Shown one piece after another: positions 1 to 16,883 of a stretch of 64,000 nt of DNA (position 1 is its first letter; each line of letters begins with the position of its first letter). Below the pieces are notes generated by a model. The model ran no database searches, was not told where the DNA came from, and was given only the letters and a program-made list of their open reading frames with translations. The stretch is from Onthophagus taurus (lineage: Eukaryota; Arthropoda; Insecta; Coleoptera; Scarabaeidae): NCBI RefSeq assembly GCF_036711975.1, contig NC_091967.1:9052001-9116000 (forward strand). Reading direction: 5' to 3'. The position numbers were made by a program, and so were the translations under genes.

Positions 1-104
1 CATTTGGATCAATAGGAAGGATACAACAAAAGAGAGGATTAAGAGTAATACATGTCGCCCTAGATATTAAAGGATTGTGGTGTAATGTTACTGTTAGTAC
101 TAAC

Positions 105-3100
105 CACAAACAAAGATGTTGCACCTCCACCACCCCCACCACCATCCAACACTTCCATATGTAACAAATCTTTGATTGTACTATTTTCAATTCTATTATG
201 GATTACAACAGATTGACAAGAAGAAGGTGTATCACCATGATAATTTAAACTTTTTACGCAAGCGCTTGTTCCCTCTTGACCAACAGCCATATACAATTCT
301 TGACCTTTACCCAGTTCCAAAATAACCCGCACCATCGCCCCACGTGATGATCCCATTCCTCCCCCTCCTTTACCACCACCAGCTCCATATAAAAGAAACC
401 TAAATAATTAACTCATTAAATTAAAAAAAAAAAACTAATCGAAAGTTAGTTTACGTATAATAGCCTGCACTTGGAACTGTCCATTTTTGAACACCTCTCA
501 AAAGTGAATCATCATCATACATTTTTACTGCAACATCTGTATCTTGATAAGCTTCGTTACATTGTTCGTTACTAGGTCCATATCGCCCCGTTTGTCCACA
601 AGTTGTAATTGTGTAATCTAAAAATATTTCATTGAAAGCTACATATTTATATATAAAACAGATAAAAAACAATACATGTTTTATTAACGAAATCAGGATG
701 TGGTTCCTTGTCTATTAAATAATCAATGTCTGGATTATAATAATTATACCCATTTAGTTCAATAGCTGGAATATTTAATCCAAAACATTCTGGACTTAAC
801 GATAAATCGTCAAGTGCTATATCACGTAAATAACGAAGACCAGTACGAACATCAAATTGGAAATAATATCTATAATTAACTGTTGGTAATGTAACAACTT
901 GTTGAACCCACGGTTCTTTAAAAGAATTAAAACTCCAAAAAATATCTCTTGTTTTATTTTCCGTTGGGCGTAACTCAATTAATTGTAAAGCTAAACCACT
1001 TTTATGTGGTCCTGATTGATGTACAGAAAATCGGATCTAAAATTTATTGATGCTTTTAATATCAATGAGATATAAATGATTTTTTTAATTACTGTGCAAG
1101 AATTGTAGTATCTCGATGATGAGTTTCCATGTACTTTTGGTGGTGGGTTGAAAATAACGCTACGTAAGGTTGCTATTCTTGCAAAAGTTCGATCATCAGT
1201 TGACATAACATGAAGATATTTGCCTTAAAATCAAAATAAATTCTCACATTAAAATCAATTGGTTATAATTATTTGTTTATGTTACCTGTAGAATTACCAT
1301 ATGTATGATCATCAATAGGTCCTGTTAAATTTGTACCACGTTCTCCATGATGTCTTCTCCATTGAAATGTACCATTTGAGTCCTCACTAATCCATCCACA
1401 AGAATCTTCTTCGAAAGTACAACGAGCACCAAATGGTACTTTATCACAATTTTGTTTTTCATCATCACCATGTTTACAATCTGGGGTGATATCACACACT
1501 CTTGTATTATTAATACAAATATTTGTATCATTGCATCTGTATTCTTGCCATGAACATGGAATTGTGCTCTCATTTCGAACGCATTTAAGCAATTTGATAT
1601 TATCAAATGCTACTAAAGATCGTCTCAAAGTACTTTGTGGCGAGTGTACTTCTAAAATTATACTAAAGGGTTGGTTCACTTTTCCTATTGTTCTTTCAAT
1701 CTTTTTCCATCTATTACAAAATAATATGTTATTATAATTACTTTAAAAAATAAAGAAAAGATATGTACCTTCCTGAATCTTCACCTGCAATCTCATTTGC
1801 AATAATTTGAGTTTTGTTTACATGGTGTAAAACGATCCTAACAATTCCATTTCGCATAGCTTCCTGGTAAATTTGTAGTTGAACATGACATCCTTCCTCA
1901 CTTGGATTGAATTGTGGACTTGTTACATGTACTCTTGTATCGGATGGTAAACGAAGTAAAAGATAATGTCCTATATTAAAAGAAAATTTAAATGTATATG
2001 TTATTTAATAAATTAAGATATATAAGAATTATCAATTTGTTGAGTTTTATTAAGTAAATTAAAAAGTATATTTTAAAAAAATTATTATAACCTCAATTTT
2101 TGAACAGATTCATTTAGTGCAAGGTTTATAGAACATAAGGTTACCTCATTCCCTATGCCTCTGTAGTATCGATTATTACCCCGCAAATTGACGTCACTGG
2201 TTCGATACAGTCAGAATAAAAGATAGCCTATACATGTGCCTATACGTGACAACACGATGCGAGGTTTAAATATTTTATATAGACTGTACCACAGTATAGG
2301 TGGTGTTGTGTTGTTCATAGAACCAGCTACGTCACTGACCCACCTTGCCTCTCAGAGGAGGAGAATCGGTATTGGGTAACCTTATGTTCTATAGACCTTG
2401 CATTTAGTGCGACTTTATTTATCCGCTAGGTGGCGTTCTGAGTAGTATCGAAACTCGAAACCGCCCGCCATCTATGGCTTCCGCCTTCAATCGATTAAAA
2501 GTGTTTCTTGAAATAACTAAATAACCTCATAATTTTAACGAAAATTAGTATTTTTTGAGTTATATTATTAAAGTAAGGAGAAATGGATCAAGCGGAGGAC
2601 GCAGCAGAAAGTATTGTTCGATTGAAATCCGGAATTAATCTAGGGTAAGCATATTTTAGGTTATGTTACTTCACAAGGTTATAATAAATAAATCTAAATT
2701 CTTTAAAAAATATATACATGGTTAAATAAAATCATTATGTATTACCATTAAAATGTTTTTTTAATTATTTTAAACGTTTTTTGCGTTAATATTTTTATTA
2801 TTTTTTTATTAAAGTTAACACCCTCAAATTTGAGGTTAACTTTGAACTGTCATTAAACAAATTTTATATTTTATTATACTTTTTTTTAAGGAAATTAGTC
2901 TCCGATGCCGGTACAACATTTGAAATAGATTTAAGTGATGTTCAAGAAAACTTTGAATCTATGTCCACAGAAAACCCTGCCAACTTACTTAATTATTCAA
3001 ATTTAGATTGTTTGGGTCTTAGTGATGAGGATACTTACAATGATGAACCATTTACACAACTTGCTAAAAAAATGGAAGATTTACTACCTGATGGTAAAAT

Positions 3101-6100
3101 AAAAAAGCGAATTTTAAGGCAAGGAGTAGGAGAAATTGTCACTGAAAATGCTTCCATAACATGTGATTACAACGCTTTTTTTGAATACAATCCTGAACCT
3201 TTTGATTCAACATACGCGTTTCATAGATCTTTTCGGTTTCAACTAGGCGCAGGTCTTGTTCTACCCGGTTTAGAACTTGCGGTTAAATCAATGAAAATGA
3301 ATGAAAAATCTCAATTTTTAATACATCCCGATTATGCGTATGGTTCTATGGGATGTTTGGATAGAATCCCTGAAAATGCCACGATTTTATTTGAAATTGA
3401 ATTAAGAAATTATATAAATTTAGGTGAGGCGGAAACTGTTGAAGAAGCTGGAGAAGAAGACAGTTTTGAAAAAAATTACCAACGCGCTGAAGCTTTACAT
3501 TTAAAAGGGAATGATTTCTATAAAAGAGATCTGTATCGTCAAGCTATTAAACAATATAACATGGCAATTTGTAAACTGGAACATTCCCGATTAAATGATT
3601 ATGAAGATCAAAAAAAACAACAATCTTTACTATTAAAATTGTACACAAATTTAGTTGTTGTGTATACAAAGAACCAAAAGGCACGTAAAGCTTGCCAAGC
3701 AGCAAATGATTTAACATATATAGTAAAAGGAACATCTTTAAAAATTCCGGTTAAAGTTCATTATAATCATGCACGGGCTTTAATAATGTTGGATAATTTC
3801 AGTGAAGCTGAAAAAAAATTAAAACTTGCCCATCGTTTAGAACCGAATAGCAGCGAAATTGCCGCCGAATTTGTCAAATTAGAAAAGTTAAAGAAACAAA
3901 GCCTCGAACGGGAGAAATTAATTTGTAAGGCTTTAATTGGTAGTTCTAAAGAAAGCGACAAACCCGTTTTAACCGAAGAATTTAAAAGCGAAATTCAGAA
4001 AACCTTGACTGCATTAGTTGATGATCCCGATTGGTTACAGTATAAATTAAATGATGGTATGTCAGAAGAAGAACATGAATATGTTCGAAATGAAGCGCTA
4101 AAAAGAAGTCTTAAATTTCGACAAGATGAAAAGCATTTTTATGTTTATAAGCCAGAGATAAATAAGTAATCTCTTTTTTTTTCTATGTTATATAAAAGTG
4201 TATTCATTTATATTCAGTTATAAGAAATAAGAATAAATCGCTCAGTTTTTAAATGATCATTTTTTTGAAACTGATCCTAATATACCGTTTTTGCTCCTAT
4301 TATGAGTTTAAGAGGTTTCTCTTCATCAGTCCTTTCCTTAAACTTGATTACAAAAACATTAGAATATAAAGGGGGAAATTAACAATATTTTTGAAAACTG
4401 AGATATTTCAGAAACCAAAAAGAAATTCAAAATTTCCGAAACCATCCACTTATATTTCAAGGGGGAAACGGTTTGACTTGTTGATTCACACTTTTGACGT
4501 TTACCCCTGCACTCACACGAATACCTCCCCAAAAATGTGCTCGTGCCACAGAAAGAGTTTTTATTTTTAATCAAAGATATCAAATAAAATAATCAAAGAT
4601 TTGAAGCAACTGGATCGGTAGAGAACAAGAAAAGGTATGCTAATAAGGTAGTAGATGAACTGGCGGAGATGGAAGTAATTAGAAATTTTACCATGGAGCC
4701 AACCATTTCTTTGCGTCAGGTTGCAGCATCCACCGGACTTTCTTACTACACAAAGTGACAAATCTGCATAAATTTAGTCCTTACAAGGTGCAGATATTGC
4801 AAGAACTTAGCGAGGGCGATTACGACCGACGACTAGAATTTTGCGAAACTATGACTGAAATCGTCATTGCGAATCCAAATTTAGTAAAAAACATTTGCTT
4901 TAGTGACGAGTACACTTTTTACTTAAATGGACATGTGAACAAGCATAATGTACCATATTGGAGCTACTAAAATCCCCATATGACAAGAGAGAAACATAGC
5001 CAGAGACCACAAAAGATTAATGTTTGGGCAGGAATACTAGGTGATTCAATAGTTGGACTGTTTCATTAATGAATACTGGAAGGCTGGATGCTCCGGAGCG
5101 GGAATTTCGCTAGGGTCGTATTGCATGACTGCTCAAGCCGAAATAACTGCTATAAACATAGCAGCAAATGCGATAATCCACTCCAAAAAAGTAGGCAGAA
5201 ACGTAATCTGCACTGATAGCTATGCTGGCGGTTGGTAGACATTAAACTACATCATCGTTGGTGAAGTCCTGTCGGCAATCACTCGAGGAGGCAAACGTAT
5301 ACACCAATGTCACGATAAAGTGGCGAAAAGGACCATCAGAATTAAATTATGCGGACAGGTAGGCGAAACGGGCGGCTAACAAGTCACCGATCTCCCCTGA
5401 ACCGTTTGTACTACTAGCTGTTAATACATTATCAAAGTTAATAAACTCCATCTCCCAGCGAGCTTTTTGCGATAGATGGGATGAGACAGCAGTAGGTAGG
5501 TGTCTTTGCAAAGAAAATTGCTCTACCCTGACCGGAAGAGATCTACTCAGTTTCTAGGAAAATCAAAAACTGACTCGAGGCTTCTCACCCACTTCCTGAC
5601 CGGACGCTGCAGGTTTCGTAAGCACATGTTCTACATAAAGCTGGCGAATACATCCCTCTATAGAGGGTGTGAAATGGAAAACGGGACGGTAAGTCATATT
5701 TTTTGTGACTGTCCCAACCTCGCGTACTTAAGAGAATCCACTTTTGGAGTACCATGGCTCCAAATTTCGGATATAAGGAACATACCTTTCTGTTCTATAT
5801 AACGTTCATGAAAAGATTGGGCTGGTTTTCTAACCCTTGAATGAACAGTAATTGTGGGGATGTACAAAGTGCCCGCTGGGGCCTAAGTGCTGTGAAGAAA
5901 CTCACCCCCACAATAGCAACAACAGATCATATCACACCTGTTCTTTTACGATGAGGCTTGGAAGGTTTTATACAGTATCTGGCGGGAATTTGTTTAGGGT
6001 TGTTAGGATGTTATGGTTAACATCTTGTATGATCCTCTACCTCTTAAGAGACTATGTGATCGCTACATTAGTGAGGATTTAGATTATCAATAGTCCAACT

Positions 6101-7504
6101 TGGTATTTGTAGGTATTGACAGAGCATAATGCTGACACAGGATGGCTAACTTAGATTTATACATCTATAATTAACGGCTTCTAGGCCCCTTTTGAGGTCA
6201 AGTACAATTTTGATAAACTTCCATCGATTCGGCAAGGCTGAATTTTTAATACTTAAATTAGTCATCATTGCCAAAGGCCAATTAAACATAGCCAATGAAC
6301 AAAACACACGGATAGTAAACACTTCGAAAACTCTTCCAGGAGTATTCATATCTTGTAGCATTCCCATTAGACCGAAACTCAGAATCTATTAACGAATTTC
6401 CAAAGCTTTAAAAGGTAATCCCTTACGTCGCGTCGTAGAATGCGTGTGCAACTTGTTGACGTTAATCAATATCATTTAATAGTTACGAAAATCCTAAGGA
6501 TGAAACAGCTGGTTGAGAATAATGTTCATAACAGATATATTCAACACAATACGCTGATTGCATAAAAATATCTGAACCCTTTTTAACACCATCGACTTGT
6601 TTTGATTCATCATGTTTAATAAAACAGATTTGTATACAAAGTTGTTGAAGAACATAACGTTATTTTTGAATTGATTTCATGTGTTTTAGCTTAATCTAAA
6701 ATACAATTTTAAAATCTTTTTATAACTCAAAAGATAAGTTATTGAATAACCAACGTGAATATTTTATTATACACACAACCTATAGTATCTGAGGCGTTCA
6801 TTCCATTAGCGGCAATTACATCAAGACATGGAGTGTTATGTTCAGTCGTCTGAATGCGGATATGGTCCATTTCCGTAATATTAAGTTAATGTTCAACGTC
6901 TACTGCATAATTTAAAGTGACTCCTATGAATAACAACTTAATCGAACGGTTTTGAAAATATGTTATTTGTTAGAGTAAAACTATTTTGATACTTACCGTC
7001 AACGTTATTGTCAGCGTCCATCAATGGTCCAGTTTCATTATTAAGAAGATTTCCGGACGAAGCGACCACAAATACATTTGCAATGTCTGACGTCCACGAC
7101 CAACGACAGTCAATTTCGAAATTACACTCGGTTCCCAAGTGAACATTCTGCGTCCTCAACGGATTGGTCAGTTCGATCAATTTTCTTAAATTTTTATTAT
7201 CAGGCCTTGTCTTTAAAATACCCACAGGAGGATATGGTCTTGATATCGCGTTATCCGTATCGTTTTTCTTTCCCAACATTTTATCGGCGAGCAACCGTTT
7301 GCGTACATTCGCGAAATGATCAGGTTTCTGGGCGGCTCTTTTTTGTAATATATGGTAATATGACAATTTCCTTAGCGTTTGTGTATGTTCGATTTGTTTC
7401 GTTACATTTAATTTTTCATCGACTAAATCTTTATAACATTTCACGAATTGACCATAAATGAAACACAACACCATGAGCAAGATAATATTTTGTGGTAACG
7501 CCAT
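105..7504 (-). CDS. Alk: ALK receptor tyrosine kinase, extracellular part (3' end off window)
   Basis: Minus-strand exons in transcript order: 7504-6997, 1970-1769, 1710-1286, 1223-1093, 1036-676, 617-455, 399-105. All junctions are GT-AG and phases close, giving 695 codons in the window. The predicted protein has a hydrophobic signal peptide (residues ~1-22), a first MAM domain starting at about residue 127 (CNFEIDCRW) and continuing across the long intron, an LDL-receptor class A module (289-325, ending DCKHGDDEKQNC), a second MAM domain (~331-510, TFEEDSCGW) and a Gly-rich region (~597-695) with TCGQTGRYGP and a run of glycines before ATSLFV. MAM-LDLa-MAM-Gly-rich is the ectodomain order of the ALK receptor; the transmembrane segment and kinase must lie left of position 1. 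The last donor visible is GTTAGT at 104. Intron 1 (1971-6996) contains shu in reverse. Known role of the family: receptor for Jeb-type ligands in insect gut muscle and neurons; the role here is inferred. Confidence 0.93.
2120..2400. mobile_element. 281-bp MITE, 26-bp TIRs, 9-bp target duplication
   Basis: Arms 2120-2145 and 2375-2400 are inverted copies differing at one base; they begin CAAGG and end CCTTG. The element is flanked by perfect direct repeats CATTTAGTG at 2111-2119 and 2401-2409. A 9-bp duplication suits Mutator-like or Merlin-like elements; no transposase is present, so it is non-autonomous. It lies inside Alk intron 1 and ends 182 bp before the shu start codon. Confidence 0.85.
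2423..2435 (+). promoter_or_regulatory. CTCF-like motif upstream of shu
   Basis: CCGCTAGGTGGCG matches the general CTCF core (CC-N-C-Y-AG-R-K-GGC). It lies 148 bp upstream of the shu ATG, just outside the MITE. Binding is inferred from sequence only. Confidence 0.35.
2583..4169 (+). CDS. shu: Shutdown / FKBP6-like co-chaperone (FKBP + TPR)
   Basis: Two exons, 2583-2644 and 2891-4169, with a 246-bp GT-AG intron splitting a Gly codon; 446 aa. The ATG at 2583 adds 44 residues to the largest uninterrupted frame and keeps phase, so it is the preferred start. An FKBP-type domain (~98-197) retains the DY...PFDST and DYAYGS segments, but the position equivalent to the active-site Trp of FKBP12 is Leu (VLPGLELAVKSM), consistent with an inactive isomerase. 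Three TPR-like repeats follow (~215-365: EALHLKGNDFYKRDLYRQAI, then LYTNLVVVYTKNQKARKAC and VHYNHARALIMLDNFSEAEK). Architecture and length match Drosophila Shutdown (inactive PPIase, Hsp90 co-chaperone for loading Piwi proteins with piRNA) and vertebrate FKBP6. It is nested in Alk intron 1 on the opposite strand. Confidence 0.88.
4232..4237 (+). terminator. shu polyadenylation signal
   Basis: AATAAA lies 63 nt after the shu stop codon, in an AT-rich 3' UTR. Confidence 0.6.
4660..5068 (+). pseudogene. Mariner-like (DDE_3) transposase fragment
   Basis: A frame broken by short indels reads EPTISLRQVAASTGLSYYT (helix-turn-helix), then, from 4755, KFSPYKVQILQELSEGDYDRR followed by ANPNLVKNICFSDEYTFYLN (first catalytic Asp region) and NVPYWSY-stop-NPHM...KINVWAGILGDSIVG. 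These are hallmarks of the insect Tc1/mariner-type transposases that carry DUF4817 at their N-terminus. The rest of the catalytic domain is missing and the sequence passes into LINE debris near 5070. Dead copy inside Alk intron 1. Confidence 0.8.
5070..5800 (+). pseudogene. LINE 3' end: RNase H and zinc-knuckle remnant
   Basis: Several short frames together give an RNase H domain (AQAEITAINIAANA...VICTDSYAGGW, then NVTIKWRKGPSELNYADR and AANKSPISPEPFV) and a C-terminal knuckle region (RLLTHFLTGRCRFRKHMFYI, then CEMENGTVSHIFCDCPNL). This is the 3' part of a non-LTR retrotransposon ORF2 of the kind with a C-terminal RNase H. Stops and frameshifts show it is dead. Confidence 0.75.
5801..6937. 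other. Alk intron sequence, nothing coding seen
   Basis: AT-rich, short frames only. No splice-compatible exon of Alk and no further transposon domain could be recognised here. Confidence 0.5.
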
Positions 7505-7539
7505 AGTATGGTGGTTTTTTTTTTGAATCGTTGTTTAGT

Positions 7540-7570
7540 GATGAATGATTTTCCAGGGCATTTTTAAATA
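7540..7570 (-). promoter_or_regulatory. Possible Alk core promoter
   Basis: On the minus strand TATTTAAAAA (7570-7561) is followed about 25-30 bp later by a TCATTC initiator-like stretch (7548-7543), 40 nt before the Alk ATG. An imperfect GC-rich palindrome (7575-7590) lies just upstream of it. A more distal promoter in the CpG-rich stretch at 8.6-8.9 kb is an alternative. Confidence 0.3.
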
Positions 7571-8837
7571 TGCACTTCGCGCATGCGAAGATTTCTATAA
7601 TTATCTGGAAAAAATAAATACTTGTTATTTATGGAGTTTTACATTTTTAGACTTTTATTCCATAAAAACTAATTATCACTTGTAACTCATAAATTTAATC
7701 ATGGACTGATTAAAAATGAATATATTTTAATAATTTAATGTTCTTAAAACCTGTACCATAACATTCAAATCAAGATTTAATACAGCTGTAAATTACACAC
7801 ACTTAATTTATTTTAGAGTATGGTTTATTTATAGTATCGAATATAGGCATAACATTTCCGTTAGAAGTTAAACCAATATCATATTTTATTGCTAAAATGA
7901 GAAACTTATTATTCTCATTCATTTGGCTTATCCTTTCAAGTAATTTCCTCGATTACTTAATTTCCGCGGTACCTGAACGATTTAGGAAATGGGAATCTTC
8001 CAATAACTATGACCTTTTCCTCTCTTTCAAATCATACTTTATATACGAAATATTAAAAAACAAGTTTATTAGTAAACATAAGAAATTCATCATTAAATTT
8101 ATCGTGGACAAACTGTTGTCATTGTGACGCGTCTTGTAAATAAAAAGATGAAAATAATAGTTTTCGCGGTTCTAAATGCGTTCATTGGATTCGTTCCAGG
8201 AACCACAGAGACGATGATGTTTCGTCGTTTTCCTCAATTCGTTCTGTTATATTTAAATTTATATAATTTTCTTGAAGGATCATCGAAACCTTTCGCCCTT
8301 TTACCTACATCTTTTTTTTTCAATCTACACCCATCTCAACACCTACACTACTCACCTTAAAATTGTCCGGGCGCACTTAAATTGATTAAAAATTCACATC
8401 GTCAACGCGAAATCGTCATTGTCCGCCGTTTTAATGGTCAAACTGCGAGATGTATCAACATGTTCTATACCACACTTTAGAAAAGCTCGCCCGGGGTAGC
8501 TTTTCACCAGAAAGATTCAACCCCGTACAAGAACGTCACTGCGGGAACATCAACCAAGGAAAACATTTCTTTTACAACACCTTTTAAAAATTTCACGTTA
8601 AACGTATGTTTATATTTGATAGTAAATTGTTCAATGTCTTTTACCCGAAAACCACGAAATAATATTCAGTGTGGACGTCGTCGTCTGTGCTTTAGGACGC
8701 TTTTTGGTACGGAAAAGGGATACACGTATGGGCGGCAATGTATCCTGGAAAAGGATGCCCAGTGCCTATATCGATTTTGCCGGCGTCGCGGGATGAATAG
8801 TACTCGGAGAGATAGGCGAGAGGAGTCGCTGAAACTT

Positions 8838-8852
8838 AGCGCCATCTAACGG
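8838..8852 (-). promoter_or_regulatory. CTCF-like motif upstream of Alk
   Basis: Minus strand CCGTTAGATGGCGCT contains AGATGGCGC, matching the fly CTCF core AGRKGGCGC. It sits in a locally CpG-rich stretch (about 8640-8900). Sequence match only. Confidence 0.35.
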
Positions 8853-9189
8853 GATGCTGTGTCGTCATACCGCGACGGACGTCGACGCCTCTACTTTAGA
8901 CGCAGGATGTCGTCAAAAATGACCTTTAACAAAAATCAAATAAAAATCATTAGTCTTTCAAGTACTTCCAAGAACTTGTTAATTTTAATTGGTTATTTTC
9001 TCGGTATTTTTTATTCATTATAAACTTGTATTTGATATCTCTTGTTTTAGTATAATTATTTGTTGTTTAGAGAAAATAAAACTGTTTGAAAAAAAGTCCC
9101 AAAAACATCTCAACAAAATTTTCAGTCTTCAAAAATACTTGAAATCTGAATATTTCACCAGTGTTGCTATTGAGAAGTTCAGAACGTGA

Positions 9190-10440
9190 GAACAAATCTG
9201 ACATTTTCGTTACTATGTTGGATTTTTTTAAGACACTGTCGTTGAAAAAACTTGTAACTTTACAGGAACGCCTCAAACTGGTTTGCAATAAAGACTACAA
9301 TGTGGCATAATCACTACAATGTTCTTTCTGAAGAAGGGTAAAACATGAAAACCAATCTGACTGATGTTTTCGTTACTATGGACGACGTTGGATATTTCTT
9401 TAGAAATACTGCAAAATCGCGTCAATGGTCTTTCTGAAAAACTTAGAAACATGAAAAGGTATGTACTTGACATTTCCATCACCTTATCGCATTTTCCTTT
9501 AGAAATACTTCGATAATGTCGCTGAAGAACCTTGTAACTTAGTAGAAATACCTCAAACTTCATTTCTATAAAAACTGCAATGTGGCAAAATTACAACAAG
9601 ATTCTTCCTGAAGAAAGTAGAACCATAAAAACTAATCTGACTGACATTTTCGTTACTATATTGCTTTTTTCTTTAGAAATACTTCAAATTTGTTTCCAAT
9701 GAGGACTACAATCTAGCAAAATCACGACAATGCTCTTTTTGGAAAACTCAGAAACACGAAAAGGAATGTAACTGATATTTCTTTCACTAAATCGCATTTT
9801 TCTTTAGAAATATTCGATAATGTCGCTTAAGAACCTTGTAGCTTAGTAGAAATACCTCAAACTTCATTCCCATAAAGACTGCAATATGACTTAATTACTA
9901 CAAGGTCCTTTCTGAAGAAACATGAATTAATCTGACTGACATTTTCGTTACTATGTGCATTTTTCTTTAGAAATACCTCGAGAATGTAGTTGAAAACAAC
10001 TTGTAACTTAATAGAAACCTTTAAAAACTAATTTTCAATTAAGACTTTAGTATGACAAAATCACCACAATGTTGTTTCTGAAGCAAGAAATATAGAAACT
10101 AATACAACTGACATTTCAGTTACTATGTTGCATTATTTTTTGGAAACACTTCCAATCTGGTTCTGAAGAAAATTGCGGTAGGACAGACTCACTACAACAT
10201 TATTTCTGAAGAATACTGAAACATTGAAACTAATCTAACTGATACTTGGGTTATAATACTGCATTCAACTTTACAAATACTTTGATAATGTCGTTCGAAA
10301 AAGTTGTAACTAAGTAGATACAATTCAGACTTGCTTCCAAAGAAGACGATAAAATAACAGAATCAATACTGTGTCATAAATACTTTAGTCATGCTTGCAA
10401 AGAAGACGATAATATGGCTGAATCAATACAATCATATCTG
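9190..10440. repeat. Degraded composite tandem repeat (~280-bp double unit)
   Basis: Two alternating sub-units recur: one opens with CTGACATTTTCGTTACTATG (near 9198, 9356, 9635, 9928 and 10105), the other with a TTTC(A/T)TCAC(C/T)...TCGCATTTTTC variant (near 9467 and 9767). Both run into TCTTTAGAAATACTTC and GAAGAACCTTGTAACTTAGT. Spacing between starts is about 110-180 bp. The last 130 bp hold a separate ~60-bp duplication (AAGAAGACGATAA core). Confidence 0.7.
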
Positions 10441-11296
10441 AAGACTTACTTAATTTGTATTAACTTGTTTCATATCCGACTACAACACCAAATCAAACTG
10501 TTTTAACTGCCATTTCGTGAATTCTGGTTTCAAATCTCCAGATTAGTAAAGTAATTGGTCATTCTCAGTGTATTGTTCTTAACAAGTTGAAATTAGGGAT
10601 GATTCAGGAGAATGGGGTTATTATAAGAATATAGGAATACAATTTTTCCTCCTATTCTAAACTAGGTAAACTATTCTTTCTAAACCAGTTGTTTAGACAC
10701 CTCCTATTTAATGAAATATCTATTAAAATTAAATGTATATTGTTTAAGATGAGTTCCAGAACTAAACGTTATTTTTAAAATGCTGTATTAATAGATTTTT
10801 ACAAATACCAAGAATTCTAAACAAACCGACATTGTCATAACATACATATTTTTTCATATTAATATCATTTTAAGATTTTTATGATTACTTTATTACTTTT
10901 TTATTTCTTTATTTTTCAGTTACTCAAAATCAAAAATAATTTTAGTAAATTTATATTTTTCAGTGACATTGTTAAACTTGATTGAATCCTGCCATCTATT
11001 TATCACATATTATACTAAAACCAGTCGGTATAGTAGGTGAAATGCACGGATAAACAATGATCACTCAATAAAATAAGACTTTAACACAAAAAAAAAGAAG
11101 AAATGATACAAATTGCGATAGTTAGAAAAGGAGAATCAATTTTATCAGGCACGAATACATTATTGTAACTATCATTGATTGTTAAGTGTCTTATCGGAAA
11201 TCGAGATAAGGTTATGTTACGGTAGGTTATTGCAGTTTGCAAACGAGACTTGTGCATTTAATATATTGATCGCTTTGACTACTTATTATTTAGAAA

Positions 11297-16632
<5,336 letters not shown>

Positions 16633-16756
16633 CTTTAATTTATCGGCATTTTTCTTTTATATATAAAATTTAATTTGGTGTACGGTAACAGTACTTATTA
16701 TTTATAAATGGCGTCTTATTTATGTGCTATAATTTAGTAAATCAATCGAAATGCAG

Positions 16757-16762
16757 ATTAAA
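16757..16762 (+). terminator. Possible GK polyadenylation signal
   Basis: ATTAAA 125 nt after the GK stop; no AATAAA lies nearer on this strand. Confidence 0.35.
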
Positions 16763-16801
16763 GTAAAATTATAAATACGAAATGTACTTATTGTATCTAT
16801 T

Positions 16802-16807
16802 TTTATT
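16802..16807 (-). terminator. Polyadenylation signal for the LRR gene
   Basis: Minus-strand AATAAA, 77 nt beyond the stop of the downstream LRR exon. No AATAAA or ATTAAA lies between the proximal LRR stop (17279) and that exon, which supports a transcript running through both. Confidence 0.55.
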
Positions 16808-16883
16808 TTATTGTACTTATTAAATACTAATAATAACAAACATGTTTGTTTTTATAATCCTTAACATTATTTAAGTAAACAAT

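Noticed and set aside
1325..1606. 93-aa minus-strand frame overlapping the Alk LDLa exon
   Set aside because: Alternate-frame shadow of Alk exon 3.
7897..8127. 76-aa frame with hydrophobic N-terminus
   Set aside because: No motif, promoter or splice support; chance frame in AT-rich DNA is likely.
8616..8849. 77-aa Arg/Cys-rich frame
   Set aside because: Arises from a CpG-rich stretch; no recognisable domain. Treated as possible Alk upstream regulatory DNA.
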